Positions 45,433-55,036 of a DNA stretch of 64,000 bases are shown here, piece by piece (the stretch's first letter is position 1; every line of letters begins with the position of its first letter). The notes under the pieces were generated by a model. It was not told the origin of the DNA. It worked only from the letters and a program-made list of their open reading frames with translations, and searched no databases. The DNA comes from Pseudomonas cremoricolorata DSM 17059 = NBRC 16634 (GTDB lineage Bacteria > Pseudomonadota > Gammaproteobacteria > Pseudomonadales > Pseudomonadaceae). The position numbers and the translations under genes are program-made. The stretch lies in contig NZ_KE384442.1 of assembly GCF_000425745.1 (NCBI RefSeq), positions 128,968 through 192,967 on the forward strand. The letters run 5' to 3'.

Positions 45433-46521
45433 ATGGAAGGTCTATCTCGTCGTCGTCTTGTCGGCCTGAGCGCGGCGCTGCCGCTGCTCGGCCAAGTGAG
45501 CTGGGCGGCGCCGGCAGCCGCTGCTGCGGCCCCAGGCCCAGCGCCGGTGCGCTTGAATTACAACGAAAGCCCGTTCGGCCCCAGCGCTGCGGCGTAGGCG
45601 GCCATGCATCAGGGTGTGGCCGGGTGCGGGCGCTATCCCTACCCATTGCAGTACCAATTGATCGAGGTGTTCGCGCGCCAGCAGGGGGTGGACGAGGATC
45701 AGGTGCAGGTGTTCTGCGGCTCCAAACTGGCGTTGCAGAATGCCGTGCATGCCTTCACCGGGCCGCGCAGCCTGGTGGTGCCCGAGCCGTCCTATGAAAC
45801 CCCGGCGCAGACCGCCGAGGCGCGCGGTGCGAAGGTGCACAGCGTGCCGCTGAATGCGCAGCAGGCGCACGATGTCGAGGCCATGCTGGCTGTCGACCCC
45901 AAGCCTGGGCTGATCTACCTGTGCAACCCTAACAACCCCACCGGTAGCGTGACCCCCGCGGCCGACATCGAGCGCCTGCTGCGCAAGGCGCCGGCCGACA
46001 GCGTGGTGGTGGTCGATGAGGCGTACATCCATTTCAGCGATGTGCCCAGTTGCATTCCCCTGGTGAAAACCCACGCCAATCTGTTGGTGCTGCGCACCTT
46101 CTCGAAGCTGTACGGCATGGCCGGCGCCCGGGTCGGTCTGGCCGTCGGCCAGCCGCCCTTGCTGGAAGCGCTGGAGAAGTTCGATGGCTACAACGTGGCG
46201 GCTGAGCCGAGTTTGCGTGGCGCGCTGGCAAGTCTTGAAGACGCGAGCCTGGTGGCGCGGCGCAAGCAGGATAACCAGCAACTGCGTGACGCCACGGTGG
46301 CGCGGCTGAGTCGCGCCGGCTGGCGCTGCACGGCGTCCCAGGCCAACTGCTTCATGGTCGATGTGCGCCGCCCCGCCGAGGCGATCGTCGCGGCGCTCAA
46401 AGAGCAGCAGGTGCTGGTCGGGCGGGTGTGGCCGAGCTGGCCGACGTGGATTCGCGTCAGTGTGGGCGACGAGGCGCAAATGCGCCGCTTCGAAGACGCG
46501 TTTTTCCGCGTGCTCGTCTAA
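45433..46521 (+). pseudogene. Tat-exported HisC-like aminotransferase, broken by an in-frame TAG
   Basis: The frame starts at an ATG (45433) with AGGAG upstream. It codes a twin-arginine signal (SRRRLVGLSAALPLLG) and then the aminotransferase start VRLNYNESPFGPSAAA. Codon 55 (45595-45597) is TAG. The frame continues without interruption to 46521, with a complete class I/II aminotransferase body: NPNNPTGSV, VVDEAYIHF and PLP lysine in RTFSKLYGMAGARVGLA. Restart at 45604 would lose the signal peptide and lacks a ribosome-binding site. The gene is therefore probably inactive, unless the TAG is a sequencing error or is suppressed. A periplasmic location would be unusual for this family. Confidence 0.8.
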
Positions 46522-46747
46522 GCGGTGATCTGCACTGCGTGACGCCAGCGACGAGAGCGATTTGTTAACCCCGGCACATCCGCCGCTCAGGCTGTTGTGA
46601 TTGACGCTGCGATTGTTGTGCGCAGCGCCCACAGCGGTTGTCAGTCGCAGGCGGGTTGACTTCAATGTCCGCCTTCCTCCAACGCCAGGGGCCCGGTTCG
46701 CCGGCGCAACGGCCTTGGGTTCCGTGTCTTTATCAGGATCGAAACCG

Positions 46748-47182
46748 ATGCTTGTTTATCGTAAATGGGCGGCCGTGCTGGTCGCAGCGCTGACCTTGTG
46801 GATGGGCCTGGCCCACGCCGAAGAACGCCCGCCAGTGGCAGAAAAAGTAGTGGCCTATCAGGGCGAGCAGGGGGTCAAGGTGTGGACCCTGCGCATCGGC
46901 GAGCGCAGCGCCAACGAGGCCCTGGTGCAGATCGAAGGCATCGACCACGACTGGAACATGCGCATCCAGAAGATGCACGTCGAGAAGACCAGCAAGGACA
47001 CCCGCTACTCCACCACCGTCGACGGGAAGAAGTTCGTGGTGCTGATCGTCCAGGGCATGTGGGGCGGCGAGCTGAACCTGCCGGGTGAGGCGCAGGCGAT
47101 CTCCGTGGGTTACTCCGAAGGCCTGTCGAGCGAAGGCAATGCCCAGGCGTTCCTCACCGATTATCTCGATGCGCAGAAGTGA
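46748..47182 (+). CDS. Exported protein, function unknown
   Basis: This 144-residue protein has a signal peptide (about 1-24, AAVLVAALTLWMGLAHA) and no later membrane segment. I do not recognise the family. The ATG at 46748 has AGGA 9 nt upstream. It lies 37 bp before two membrane protein genes on the same strand and may form an operon with them. Confidence 0.7.
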   Translation: MLVYRKWAAVLVAALTLWMGLAHAEERPPVAEKVVAYQGEQGVKVWTLRIGERSANEALVQIEGIDHDWNMRIQKMHVEKTSKDTRYSTTVDGKKFVVLIVQGMWGGELNLPGEAQAISVGYSEGLSSEGNAQAFLTDYLDAQK

Positions 47183-47219
47183 TTCGCGCGCGCCGTTTTT
47201 CCTGACCCGGACCTGACGC

Positions 47220-47867
47220 ATGGCCTACACCGAACACACGACACGCCCGTCCGAGGGCGACCACGACCCGGCACGCGCCCTGCAACGCGAGCGGATGATC
47301 AGCGAGCTTAGGCAAACCATCGAGCGCGTGCCGGAGCAGAGCGAATTCACCAACACCAAGGTCTACAAGATCTGGGGGCCGGTTGCTGTCGTAGGGCTGC
47401 TGGGGCTGCTGGCGCTCAGCATCAGCCTGGGCAAGCTCGGCATGATCGCCGCCAGTGCCTTCCTGCTGCTGGGGGCGCTGTGGATCAGCTGGGAGCACCG
47501 CAACGCAGGTCAGCCCTTCATGCGCCTGACCCGGCGGCAGCTGTTCGTCGATACCCTCGACCAACCACTGGAGCTGGCCGACGTCGAGGACATCGACGTG
47601 CAGAAGGAAGCCATGGCCATGCTGGCGCAGACCCTGACCCTGGTCGAGACGGCGACCCTGCCCACGCACCGCGTGCTGCACATGCGCCCGTTCGCGAGCC
47701 AGGCCGAGGTCAGCAAGGACCCGGCGCCGCAGGTGCGCATCGTGTCGGCCGGCCTTGCCTGCGCAGGGCGCACACTGGGCCGCGAGGAAGTCATCGCGCT
47801 GCTCTGCGCCTACCGCGATGCGGCCCAGGCCCAGCGCACCCTGGATGGGCTGCTCAGCCGTGTATGA
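47220..47867 (+). CDS. Membrane protein with two helices, function unknown
   Basis: This 215-residue protein has two adjacent hydrophobic helices (about 57-75 and 77-94) and a soluble C-terminal part (about 100-215). I do not recognise the family. Its stop overlaps the start of the next gene by 8 nt, and both encode two helices plus a soluble tail, so they probably act as a pair. Confidence 0.65.
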   Translation: MAYTEHTTRPSEGDHDPARALQRERMISELRQTIERVPEQSEFTNTKVYKIWGPVAVVGLLGLLALSISLGKLGMIAASAFLLLGALWISWEHRNAGQPFMRLTRRQLFVDTLDQPLELADVEDIDVQKEAMAMLAQTLTLVETATLPTHRVLHMRPFASQAEVSKDPAPQVRIVSAGLACAGRTLGREEVIALLCAYRDAAQAQRTLDGLLSRV

Positions 47868-48519
47868 GGTGATCGGCGAAGACGAGCTGGCCTGGCTGCA
47901 AGCGTCTGCCGAAGGCCCGAGCGAGACCTTCGACATCATCGAGTCGTCGCTCGGCAAGGCCGTCGCCTGCGCCGTGGTGGCGCTGCTGGCGCTGGCGGCG
48001 GGCGGCTTTCTCGCCCTGACTGCCAGCCGCATTGCCGAGCACCTGTCCGGTGGCCTGTCGCTAGTGCTCTGGGGCCTGGCCCTGGCACTGCTGGTGGCCG
48101 GCTTGGCCGGGCTGTCGCTGGCCGAAGCGCTGCGCCGTCGGCATGGCGCGCGGGTGTTGACCGTGAGCCGCGACACCCTGCGCTTTGCCGACGACATTGA
48201 GCTTCCCTGGGAAACCTTCGACAGCTACGAGGCCGATCAGCGTCTGCTGAGCACCTCGTTGCTGTTCGCCATCGCTGCCTACGCGCAGATGCCATCGCTG
48301 CCGAACGTAGGCCTGGCGTCGCTGGCCGCGCCCCACGTGCAGCCGGTGCCCGGAGGTTTGCGCATCAAGATCTGGATGTGCACGCCTAAAGTAAATGGCC
48401 GGACACTGGACTATCAGGCGCTGGCCAATCTGCTTTTCCCCTACCTCGAAGGCGCCCAGGCGCGTCGGACATTAAGCCGGCTGTACCCAGAGGTGGAAAA
48501 TATCGGCGGTATGCGCTGA
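47860..48519 (+). CDS. Membrane protein with two helices, function unknown
   Basis: This protein of about 219 residues has two hydrophobic segments (about 38-60 and 70-93) and a soluble C-terminal part. I propose the GTG at 47860, which overlaps the preceding gene by 8 nt (GTGTATGA). A longer frame from 47755 lies over the previous gene and is less likely. I do not recognise the family. Confidence 0.6.
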   Translation: MYEVIGEDELAWLQASAEGPSETFDIIESSLGKAVACAVVALLALAAGGFLALTASRIAEHLSGGLSLVLWGLALALLVAGLAGLSLAEALRRRHGARVLTVSRDTLRFADDIELPWETFDSYEADQRLLSTSLLFAIAAYAQMPSLPNVGLASLAAPHVQPVPGGLRIKIWMCTPKVNGRTLDYQALANLLFPYLEGAQARRTLSRLYPEVENIGGMR

Positions 48520-48761
48520 AACTTTCTGACAGTGTTCGTGAGTGTTATCGCAAGTTTTAAAGATAACGCCTATGACCTCTGGTAATTACATCTAAATATG
48601 AAATGAAGCGCGACGAGATAGCTGCCAACTTCGCGGCTGTTTTCGTCATATACCGTAAAGTCTCAGCGATTCATTTAGCCATTGGCCCGAGTTACTGTAC
48701 GACGCCCGGAAGTTGCCAGCGCGGCTTTCCTGGTCCGTCCATATCTATTCAGGGCACCTCC

Positions 48762-49262
48762 ATGCATGCGTCTTATCTGGCTCGACTGCTTCGCTATCCC
48801 ATTGAAGTCGAATTGTTGCGCTGGGCGCTGATCGTGATCTTCGTGCTGTTCGGCTATGCCAAATGGTTCGATTACGAGGCTAATGCGCTGATCCCGCTGG
48901 TCAGTAATAGCCCGTTGCTGTCATGGCTATACCCGACGCTGGGCATCCACGGCGCCAGCTACCTGCTGGGCGCAGTGGAATGGACCTTGGCGCTGCTGTT
49001 GCTGGCGGGCATCTGCGCGCCTTCGCTGACCTTGCTGGCAGCGGCAGGCTCGAGCCTGACTTTTCTGCTGACCAGCAGCCTGATACTTACCACCCCAGGC
49101 TGCTGGGACGCATCGGTCGGCGGCTTTCCGGCACTGGGCAGCACCGCCGGGTTTCTGATCAAGGACATCGTATTGCTGGCCGGTTCTCTGCTGCTGCTCA
49201 GGCATGCCGCGCGACAACTGCGAACGAGTGAATGCGACGGTCGATGCCAGCGCTACGGGTAG
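48762..49262 (+). CDS. DUF417 (YkgB/RclC-like) inner membrane protein
   Basis: This 166-residue protein has four hydrophobic helices. It carries the family pattern AKWFDYEA...IPLVSNSPLLSWLY, LLGAVEWTLALLLL, TTPGCWD and FLIKDIVLLAGS. RclC-type members are linked to resistance to reactive chlorine. The 242 bp before it are AT-rich and probably hold its promoter. The ATG at 48762 fits the family. Confidence 0.82.
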   Translation: MHASYLARLLRYPIEVELLRWALIVIFVLFGYAKWFDYEANALIPLVSNSPLLSWLYPTLGIHGASYLLGAVEWTLALLLLAGICAPSLTLLAAAGSSLTFLLTSSLILTTPGCWDASVGGFPALGSTAGFLIKDIVLLAGSLLLLRHAARQLRTSECDGRCQRYG

Positions 49263-49308
49263 AGGCGAGCTGCCATGGGCAGTGCCTCATGCGCCCACGG
49301 GCACTGCT

Positions 49309-51813
49309 TCAGAACGTACCGCGCAGGGTCAACATGAAGTTGCGCGGCGCCCCGTACCAGTTGCCGTAACTGCTGGACTCGACCGTCTGGTAATAGGTTT
49401 TGTCGAACAGGTTGTTGAGGTTGCCCGCGGCGGTCCAGTGTTCGTCGATACGGTATTCGAGCAACGAGTTCCACACCGCGTAACCGGACTGGGTGAAGTT
49501 GTATTCGTCCTTCGCCGGGCTCAAGGTGCCGTCGCCCAGGCGGCGCTGTACCGATCCTGAAACGTAGTTCGAACTCTGCACCGTGGCGCCCAGACCGACC
49601 TTCCAGCGCTCAAGCCCGGCAGGCAACTGGTAGGTGGTGAAGAACTTGAACAGGTGCTTGGGCGTTTGCGTGCTCAGCGGCTTGCCATTGCTGGCGCCAT
49701 CTGCCGCCTTGGTCTGTTCGTTGATGTTGAAGGTGTAGCCTGCGAACAACTGCCAGCCGGGCAACACTTCACCCGACACTTCAGCATCGATGCCCTTGCT
49801 GACGATCTCGCCATCGGCCACGTAGCAGCAGTTGTTCTGGCTGTTCGGGGCGGTCGCGATGAACATCCTGATCGCCTCGTTCTGGCGCTTGACGTAGTAC
49901 AACGCCGACGACACGTTCAGCCGTCCGCCGAGCAGCTCACCCTTGCCGCCGAGCTCGTAGGTATCGCCGGTGATGGCCTTGAGCGGGGCGAAGGTGCGAT
50001 CGATATATTCGGTCTGTGGTTTGTAGATCTGCGCGTAGCTGGTATAGACCGACCACGCATCATCGAGCTCGTACACCAACCCGCCGTAAGGGGTGACGAT
50101 GCCGCTTTCCTTGCCGCCACGCACGGTGTCGCCGAACGTGGGAACCATTACCCGGTTGAAACCGTTGAAATCGGTGTAGCGGGCCCCGGCGATCAGCTTC
50201 AGCGGATCGCTCAACTGCGCCTTGAGCGTGGCGTAGGCGCCGCTCTTGCGGGTGATCCAGGTCGGTGTCTCGTAATACAGGGGCGGTTTGGCCGGCTCGG
50301 GCATCGAGCCGATGCTGCCATCGAAGGGGTCGATGGGGACGGCTAAGCCGAAATCACTGTGGTCGGCGTAGGTGCGGTGACTTTCCGTGTAGTCGACACC
50401 CAGCAACAGCTCGTGGCTGCGGCCAAAGGCGTCGATGCGGCCGATCAGGTTGCCGTCGAGCAGGTCCTGGTCGTTGCTGTAGTCACGAATGAAGCGCTGA
50501 TAGGTGCCGCCCGCAGCCACCGTAGGGTCGATGGGGCCTTCGATCTGTCCCTGGTTCTGGGTGGTCTGGTACTTGCTCTTGGTGTAGCTGGTGTTGAATT
50601 CCCAGGCGTCGCTCAATTGCTGGCGCAGCTTGAGGAAGCCTTCCTTGCGCGTGTAGTTGTTGGTCGACCAGTCAGCTGCCAGCGATGTGCTGCGCGACAG
50701 CTTCAGCGGATCGCCGGTGGTGTAGCGCGGGAAGCCTTCATCCCAGTAGCCGTCCATATCACGCCATTCATAGGTGCCGCCCACGGTGACCAAAGTATCG
50801 GGGCTCAGGTCGGCTTCCAGGGTGCCGAACACCACGTGCTTTTCACTGTCGGCGCGGTCGTAGAAGTAGTTTTTGTCTTCATAGGCGACTGCCGCTCGGC
50901 CACGCAGCTTGCCGTCGAAGCCCAAGGGGCCGGTGACATCCACTTCCTGGCGGTAGTTGTTCCAGCTCCCCGCCGAGCTCTGCACGATGACCTGGTTGTG
51001 GTCCAGGGCGCGCTTGCGCACCAGGTTGATGGTGCCGGCCGGCTCGCCGGTGCCGCCAGAGAGTCCATCGGAGCCGCGCAGCACCTCGACGTGATCGTAA
51101 GGAGTCATGTCCGGCAGGGTGTCGTAGCTCTGCTGGCGCAGCGCCGCGGCACCGCCATCGGTCTGGATGTTGGTCAGTGCGAAGCCACGTGCAAGGATGC
51201 TGGTGTTGACGTCGTTGCCGCCGGTGGTGCTGATGCCGGTGGTCTGCTCGAGCACCTGGTTCAGGCTGGTCAGGCCTTGATCGTTCATGCGTTGGCGGGT
51301 GATGGCCGACACCGACTGGGGAATCTCGCGCAGCGTCTGCTCACCTTTGCCGCCAACCTGTGCACTGCCCAGCGCATAACTGCCAGTGCCCTCGGTGACG
51401 TTGCCCAGCACCGCGGCATTGACCAGGGTGGTGCTCAGCTCCAGGGTGCCTGCTTGCGTGTTGCTGGGTTCGAGCACCAGGGTGTGTTCATCGAGCTTGC
51501 GCCAGCTGTAGCCACTGCCTTCGAGCAATTGGTTGAGCGCCTGAGCCAGCGAGTAGCTGCCATCGAGCGCCGGGCTGCGGCGTGCCGAGACGTCGCCCGA
51601 ATTGAAGATGATGCGCACGTTGGCGGCGTCGGCCAGTTGCGTCAGGGCGCGATCGAGCGGCTGCGCCGCCAGGTGCAGGCTGACCGTACCGGCAGCGGAT
51701 GCGGCCAGAACCGAGATCGGCGTCAGCACTGCGCCGGTTCCGAGTGCCAAGGCCAGGGCCAGTGTCAGGGTATGACCGTGCCGCAGCACGAAGGGAGTGG
51801 AAGTAGCCTGCAT
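49309..51813 (-). CDS. TonB-dependent siderophore receptor with STN signalling domain
   Basis: This outer-membrane receptor of 834 residues belongs to the FpvA/FoxA/FhuE type. It has a signal peptide (about 1-38) and an STN domain (about 45-115, LDRALTQLADAANVRIIF). The plug (about 150-270) contains VEVLRGSDGLSGGTGEPAGTIN in two conserved parts. The barrel ends in LRGTF. The STN domain and the upstream fecI/fecR pair show cell-surface signalling. The siderophore cannot be named from sequence. Confidence 0.9.
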   Translation of the reverse strand: MQATSTPFVLRHGHTLTLALALALGTGAVLTPISVLAASAAGTVSLHLAAQPLDRALTQLADAANVRIIFNSGDVSARRSPALDGSYSLAQALNQLLEGSGYSWRKLDEHTLVLEPSNTQAGTLELSTTLVNAAVLGNVTEGTGSYALGSAQVGGKGEQTLREIPQSVSAITRQRMNDQGLTSLNQVLEQTTGISTTGGNDVNTSILARGFALTNIQTDGGAAALRQQSYDTLPDMTPYDHVEVLRGSDGLSGGTGEPAGTINLVRKRALDHNQVIVQSSAGSWNNYRQEVDVTGPLGFDGKLRGRAAVAYEDKNYFYDRADSEKHVVFGTLEADLSPDTLVTVGGTYEWRDMDGYWDEGFPRYTTGDPLKLSRSTSLAADWSTNNYTRKEGFLKLRQQLSDAWEFNTSYTKSKYQTTQNQGQIEGPIDPTVAAGGTYQRFIRDYSNDQDLLDGNLIGRIDAFGRSHELLLGVDYTESHRTYADHSDFGLAVPIDPFDGSIGSMPEPAKPPLYYETPTWITRKSGAYATLKAQLSDPLKLIAGARYTDFNGFNRVMVPTFGDTVRGGKESGIVTPYGGLVYELDDAWSVYTSYAQIYKPQTEYIDRTFAPLKAITGDTYELGGKGELLGGRLNVSSALYYVKRQNEAIRMFIATAPNSQNNCCYVADGEIVSKGIDAEVSGEVLPGWQLFAGYTFNINEQTKAADGASNGKPLSTQTPKHLFKFFTTYQLPAGLERWKVGLGATVQSSNYVSGSVQRRLGDGTLSPAKDEYNFTQSGYAVWNSLLEYRIDEHWTAAGNLNNLFDKTYYQTVESSSYGNWYGAPRNFMLTLRGTF

Positions 51814-51902
51814 GTGAGGTATCCGTCATGGAATGTGGGCGTGCGATATGGGAATCATTCGCGCTCACTGGCCACGACGTTTATCGATGGCAAACCTTGC
51901 AG

Positions 51903-52874
51903 TCAGCTCTCGGATTTATTTTTCTCATCGAACAAGACCACGGTCAGCCACGGCAGCCTGACGATTTTCACCGGCTGCGTGCGGCTCAGTACATCGAGCA
52001 TGGCGGGCAGGTCGTCGAGGTCGAAGACGCCACTGACCGGGTTGTTCGGCAGTCGCCCGCTGACCACCAGCGCGCCGGGCAGGTAGCGTTCGGTCACCTC
52101 GAACACCTCGGCCAGGGTCGTGCGGTTGAAGATCAACTTGCCGCGTTGCCAGGCCGCGCCGCTGCCGGGGTCGTACAGGTCGACCGACGAAGGCGCGCGG
52201 CCCTGCTGATACGACGCCTGCTGCGACTGTTCGAGGCGCACATGCCTGCCGCCGGAGCTGACCTGCACCACGCCCTCGGCCACGCCGACCTGCACCCGGT
52301 CGCGGTGCAGGTCGACGTCGAACCGCGTGCCCACTGCACGTACCTCGCCGTCTCCGGCCACCACCACGAACGGTCGCGCCGCATCCTTGCTGACCTGGAA
52401 CAGCGCTTCACCCTTGAGCAAGGTGATCTCCCGGCGCTGCGCCGAATAGTCGATGTTCACTGCGCTGGCGCTGTTCAGCCAGACCTGGCTGCCATCGTCG
52501 AGGGTCAGCGTGCGGCGCTCACCGGTGGCCGTGGCCTGATCGGCGGTCAGCACCCTGGCTGGCCCGTGCAGGCCAACCACGGCCAGGGCGGCGACGCAGG
52601 CCGCCAGTGCCGCCCAGCGGCGCGCGCGCCGCGCTCGGCCAGGTGCAGGCGCCGCTTGCGCGGGCAGTTTCGGCGGCTGGGTATGGCCCAGGGTGTGCCA
52701 TAGCTGCTCGACTTCATCAGCGGCCGCCGCATGCGCAGCGCTGCGCTGGCGCCATTGCTGGAAAGCCTGCCAGTCGGCCTCGCTGGCGTTGCCGGAGTTG
52801 AGCTGCACCCAGCGTTCCAGGGCCTGTTCGTCGAGCTCGGCGCGGGTGGGCTGTGGGTTCATCGGGTCAGGCAT
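51903..52874 (-). CDS. FecR-family anti-sigma factor
   Basis: This 323-residue inner-membrane signalling protein has an N-terminal FecR region (ALERWVQLNSGNASEADW), a membrane segment near 90-107 and a periplasmic domain with LDDGSQVWLNSASAVN and LIFNRTTLAEVFE. It links the STN receptor downstream with the sigma factor upstream. The start at 52874 (MPDPMNPQ) is a judgement; 52862 is also possible. Confidence 0.88.
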   Translation of the reverse strand: MPDPMNPQPTRAELDEQALERWVQLNSGNASEADWQAFQQWRQRSAAHAAAADEVEQLWHTLGHTQPPKLPAQAAPAPGRARRARRWAALAACVAALAVVGLHGPARVLTADQATATGERRTLTLDDGSQVWLNSASAVNIDYSAQRREITLLKGEALFQVSKDAARPFVVVAGDGEVRAVGTRFDVDLHRDRVQVGVAEGVVQVSSGGRHVRLEQSQQASYQQGRAPSSVDLYDPGSGAAWQRGKLIFNRTTLAEVFEVTERYLPGALVVSGRLPNNPVSGVFDLDDLPAMLDVLSRTQPVKIVRLPWLTVVLFDEKNKSES

Positions 52875-52921
52875 GGTCGGCACTCGGTGAACGGCAGGCT
52901 GCGGGCAGAGGGATGCGCATT

Positions 52922-53440
52922 CTAAAGCCCCTCGGACTGACGCAGCCAATCGCGGCAATGACGCATGGCTTGCATGATGTATTTGCCCACCATGCTCTCC
53001 GAGACGCCCAGGCGTTCGGCGATCTGGCCGTGGGTCAGGCCTTCCAGGCGATTGAGCAACAGCGCCAGCCGGGCGTTGCTCGGCAGCACCGCCAGGGATT
53101 TTTCCAGTTGCTGCACGGCTTCACGGTCGAGAAAACGTTTCTCCGGAGAGGCCAGGTAGTCGCACAGCTCGTCCGGTGTCGTATCCGAGCTGTGCAGGCC
53201 TGAGCGAAGGCGCTCCTGGCGCAGGCGATCCAGAGCCAGGTTGCCGGCGACCCTGAAGATGAATGCGCGCGGTTCGAGAATGTGCGAGGTATCGGCGAGC
53301 CTGGACAGGCGCAGGAAGGTTTCCTGCGCCACGTCGGCAGCATTTTCCACATTGCCCAGACGCCGGGCGAGGAAGGCCAGCAGATCAGCGTAATGCTCCT
53401 GGAAGGAAACCAGCAGATGATCGGCAGTGGAGGATGTCAT
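52922..53440 (-). CDS. ECF sigma-70 factor, FecI type
   Basis: This 172-residue sigma factor has region 2 (ENAADVAQETFLRLSR, AGNLALDRLRQERL) and region 4 (LTHGQIAERLGVSESMVGKYI). It probably drives the receptor gene downstream. A Fur-like sequence lies upstream. Confidence 0.9.
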   Translation of the reverse strand: MTSSTADHLLVSFQEHYADLLAFLARRLGNVENAADVAQETFLRLSRLADTSHILEPRAFIFRVAGNLALDRLRQERLRSGLHSSDTTPDELCDYLASPEKRFLDREAVQQLEKSLAVLPSNARLALLLNRLEGLTHGQIAERLGVSESMVGKYIMQAMRHCRDWLRQSEGL

Positions 53441-53480
53441 GCGTGCAGGTCAAGCCAACGGGGCGCACGACTCTATAACA

Positions 53481-53499
53481 AATGAAAACTATTATCATC
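53481..53499. promoter_or_regulatory. Putative Fur box upstream of the FecI-type gene
   Basis: AATGAAAACTATTATCATC resembles the Fur consensus, with TATTATCAT matching one arm well and the other arm weaker. It is 41 bp before the sigma factor start. Confidence 0.6.
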
Positions 53500-53557
53500 C
53501 CCGCCGGCGAACTGTCCTGCACGCCGTGTCCGTTGAAGCGTCTAGCCAGCGACCCGG

Positions 53558-55036
53558 CTACTGAAACTCGGCTGTCTCGGCCAAGGCCGAACAGGCCAGG
53601 GCCTTGGCGCCTTCCCAGTCGTACTCACTGTGCACCCGCGACAGCGCAACGAAGTGCGGGCCCGAGTAAAACATCTCGTACTGCAGGTGACGCGAGCCGA
53701 ACTCCGAACCCATGGCATCCCAGGCCAGCTTCATCACCTGCACCCGTTCCAATGGCGAGGCAACGCTCGAGTACTGGGTCTGTTCCATCAGTGCGCGGGC
53801 TTGCGGGTTGGCCAGGTCGTCGATGCTGGAGGGCAGCATGATCACGCCACCGCCAGCCAGCTTGCGCAGGGTTTCGATGAATTTCGGATACACCGACTGC
53901 GCCACCGCCTGACACATGTACAGGTGCTTTTTATCGGGCACCACGTAGTCGCCTTGGGTGACCGGGCAATGAATCAGGCTTTTGAACAGGCCTTCGATCA
54001 TCAGCGTGTTGCAGGCCATTTCGCCAAGCATCTCGCGCACGGCGGGGACATCGCTGACCCCGGTGATTTCCGTCATGCGCTGGGCGAGCCCTGTCAGGAA
54101 ATGCAGCTTGGTGGTCAGGCGCGCCAGGCTTTGCGTGTCCATCAATACTTCGGCGGCGGTGCTGTGGAACTGGCGCCGACACATGCCGGTGTCGCCGTAG
54201 ACGAACAGCCGCTCCCAGGGCACCAGCACATTGTCGAAGTAGATCAGCGCGTCGTTCTCATCGAAGCGGCTGCTCAGCGGATGGTCGAAGCGGTTGCTGC
54301 CCTCGGCGTACGACACCCGGGAAAGTATCTTGATGCCGGGGGTGTTCAGCGGCAGCGCGAAGGACAACGCGTAGCGCTCATCGACCCCCGGCTTGAGCGG
54401 GTTTTGCACACCGACCAGCACTTCATCGGCCAGCACCGCAGCGGTGCCGAGCATCTTTGCCCCTTTGACGATCACCCCCGCATCGGTTTCCTTGACCACG
54501 CCCAGGGTGTGGTAGAGGTTCTGTGCATGCTCGCCGGGGCTGCGCGAGCGGTCGCCCTGGGGATTGACGATGGTGTAGGTGAGGTACAGGTCGCGTTCGC
54601 GGGCGTAGGCAAAGTAGCTTTTCAGCGCGGCTGCGCGATCAGGGCAGTGCGCTTCGAACACCTCGATGTGGGTGAGCATGCCGCTCAGCGCCGCCGAGAC
54701 ATGATCCGGGCTGCGCCCCAGCCAACCCAGGCTCTGCCGCGCCCAGGCCAGGGACGCGTGCGCGCGCCCGAGCAGTTGCTCGTGGCGCTGCGGCAGTTCC
54801 CAGGCCTTGCTGACCCGGCGCTGCCCATCGAGAGCGAAGGTCATGTCCTCCAGGTGGCTGGCCTGGTAGTCGTACAGCCCGGCCACCGAGGCGACCGCGC
54901 CGGAAAAGGCCGGATGCTGACTGTGCCGGGTCAGGCACTGGCCATTGATGAACACCTGGCGGCCATCGTCGATGGCGCTGAGGTACTGTTGGCCGGTTCG
55001 CGCCTGCGCTGCGCCTGAACGAGGGGGTGTGCTCAT
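53558..55036 (-). CDS. HpaB-type flavin-dependent monooxygenase
   Basis: This 492-residue protein of the 4-hydroxyphenylacetate 3-hydroxylase family begins with the typical RTGQQYLSAIDDGRQVFING. Further family blocks are GWLGRSPDHV, VNPQGDRSRS, VKETDAGVIVKGAKMLGTAA and DNVLVPWERLFVYGD. Such enzymes use reduced FAD to hydroxylate phenols to catechols. It also resembles PvcC of the pseudomonad isonitrile pathway. The start at 55036 overlaps the preceding gene by 4 nt (ATGA). Last gene of the MFS-lyase-monooxygenase operon. No flavin reductase is nearby. Confidence 0.88.
   Translation of the reverse strand: MSTPPRSGAAQARTGQQYLSAIDDGRQVFINGQCLTRHSQHPAFSGAVASVAGLYDYQASHLEDMTFALDGQRRVSKAWELPQRHEQLLGRAHASLAWARQSLGWLGRSPDHVSAALSGMLTHIEVFEAHCPDRAAALKSYFAYARERDLYLTYTIVNPQGDRSRSPGEHAQNLYHTLGVVKETDAGVIVKGAKMLGTAAVLADEVLVGVQNPLKPGVDERYALSFALPLNTPGIKILSRVSYAEGSNRFDHPLSSRFDENDALIYFDNVLVPWERLFVYGDTGMCRRQFHSTAAEVLMDTQSLARLTTKLHFLTGLAQRMTEITGVSDVPAVREMLGEMACNTLMIEGLFKSLIHCPVTQGDYVVPDKKHLYMCQAVAQSVYPKFIETLRKLAGGGVIMLPSSIDDLANPQARALMEQTQYSSVASPLERVQVMKLAWDAMGSEFGSRHLQYEMFYSGPHFVALSRVHSEYDWEGAKALACSALAETAEFQ

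Noticed and set aside
50359..52086. 575-codon plus-strand open frame
   Set aside because: It is antisense to the STN receptor and part of the FecR-type gene, with low-complexity Val/Ala/Gly content.
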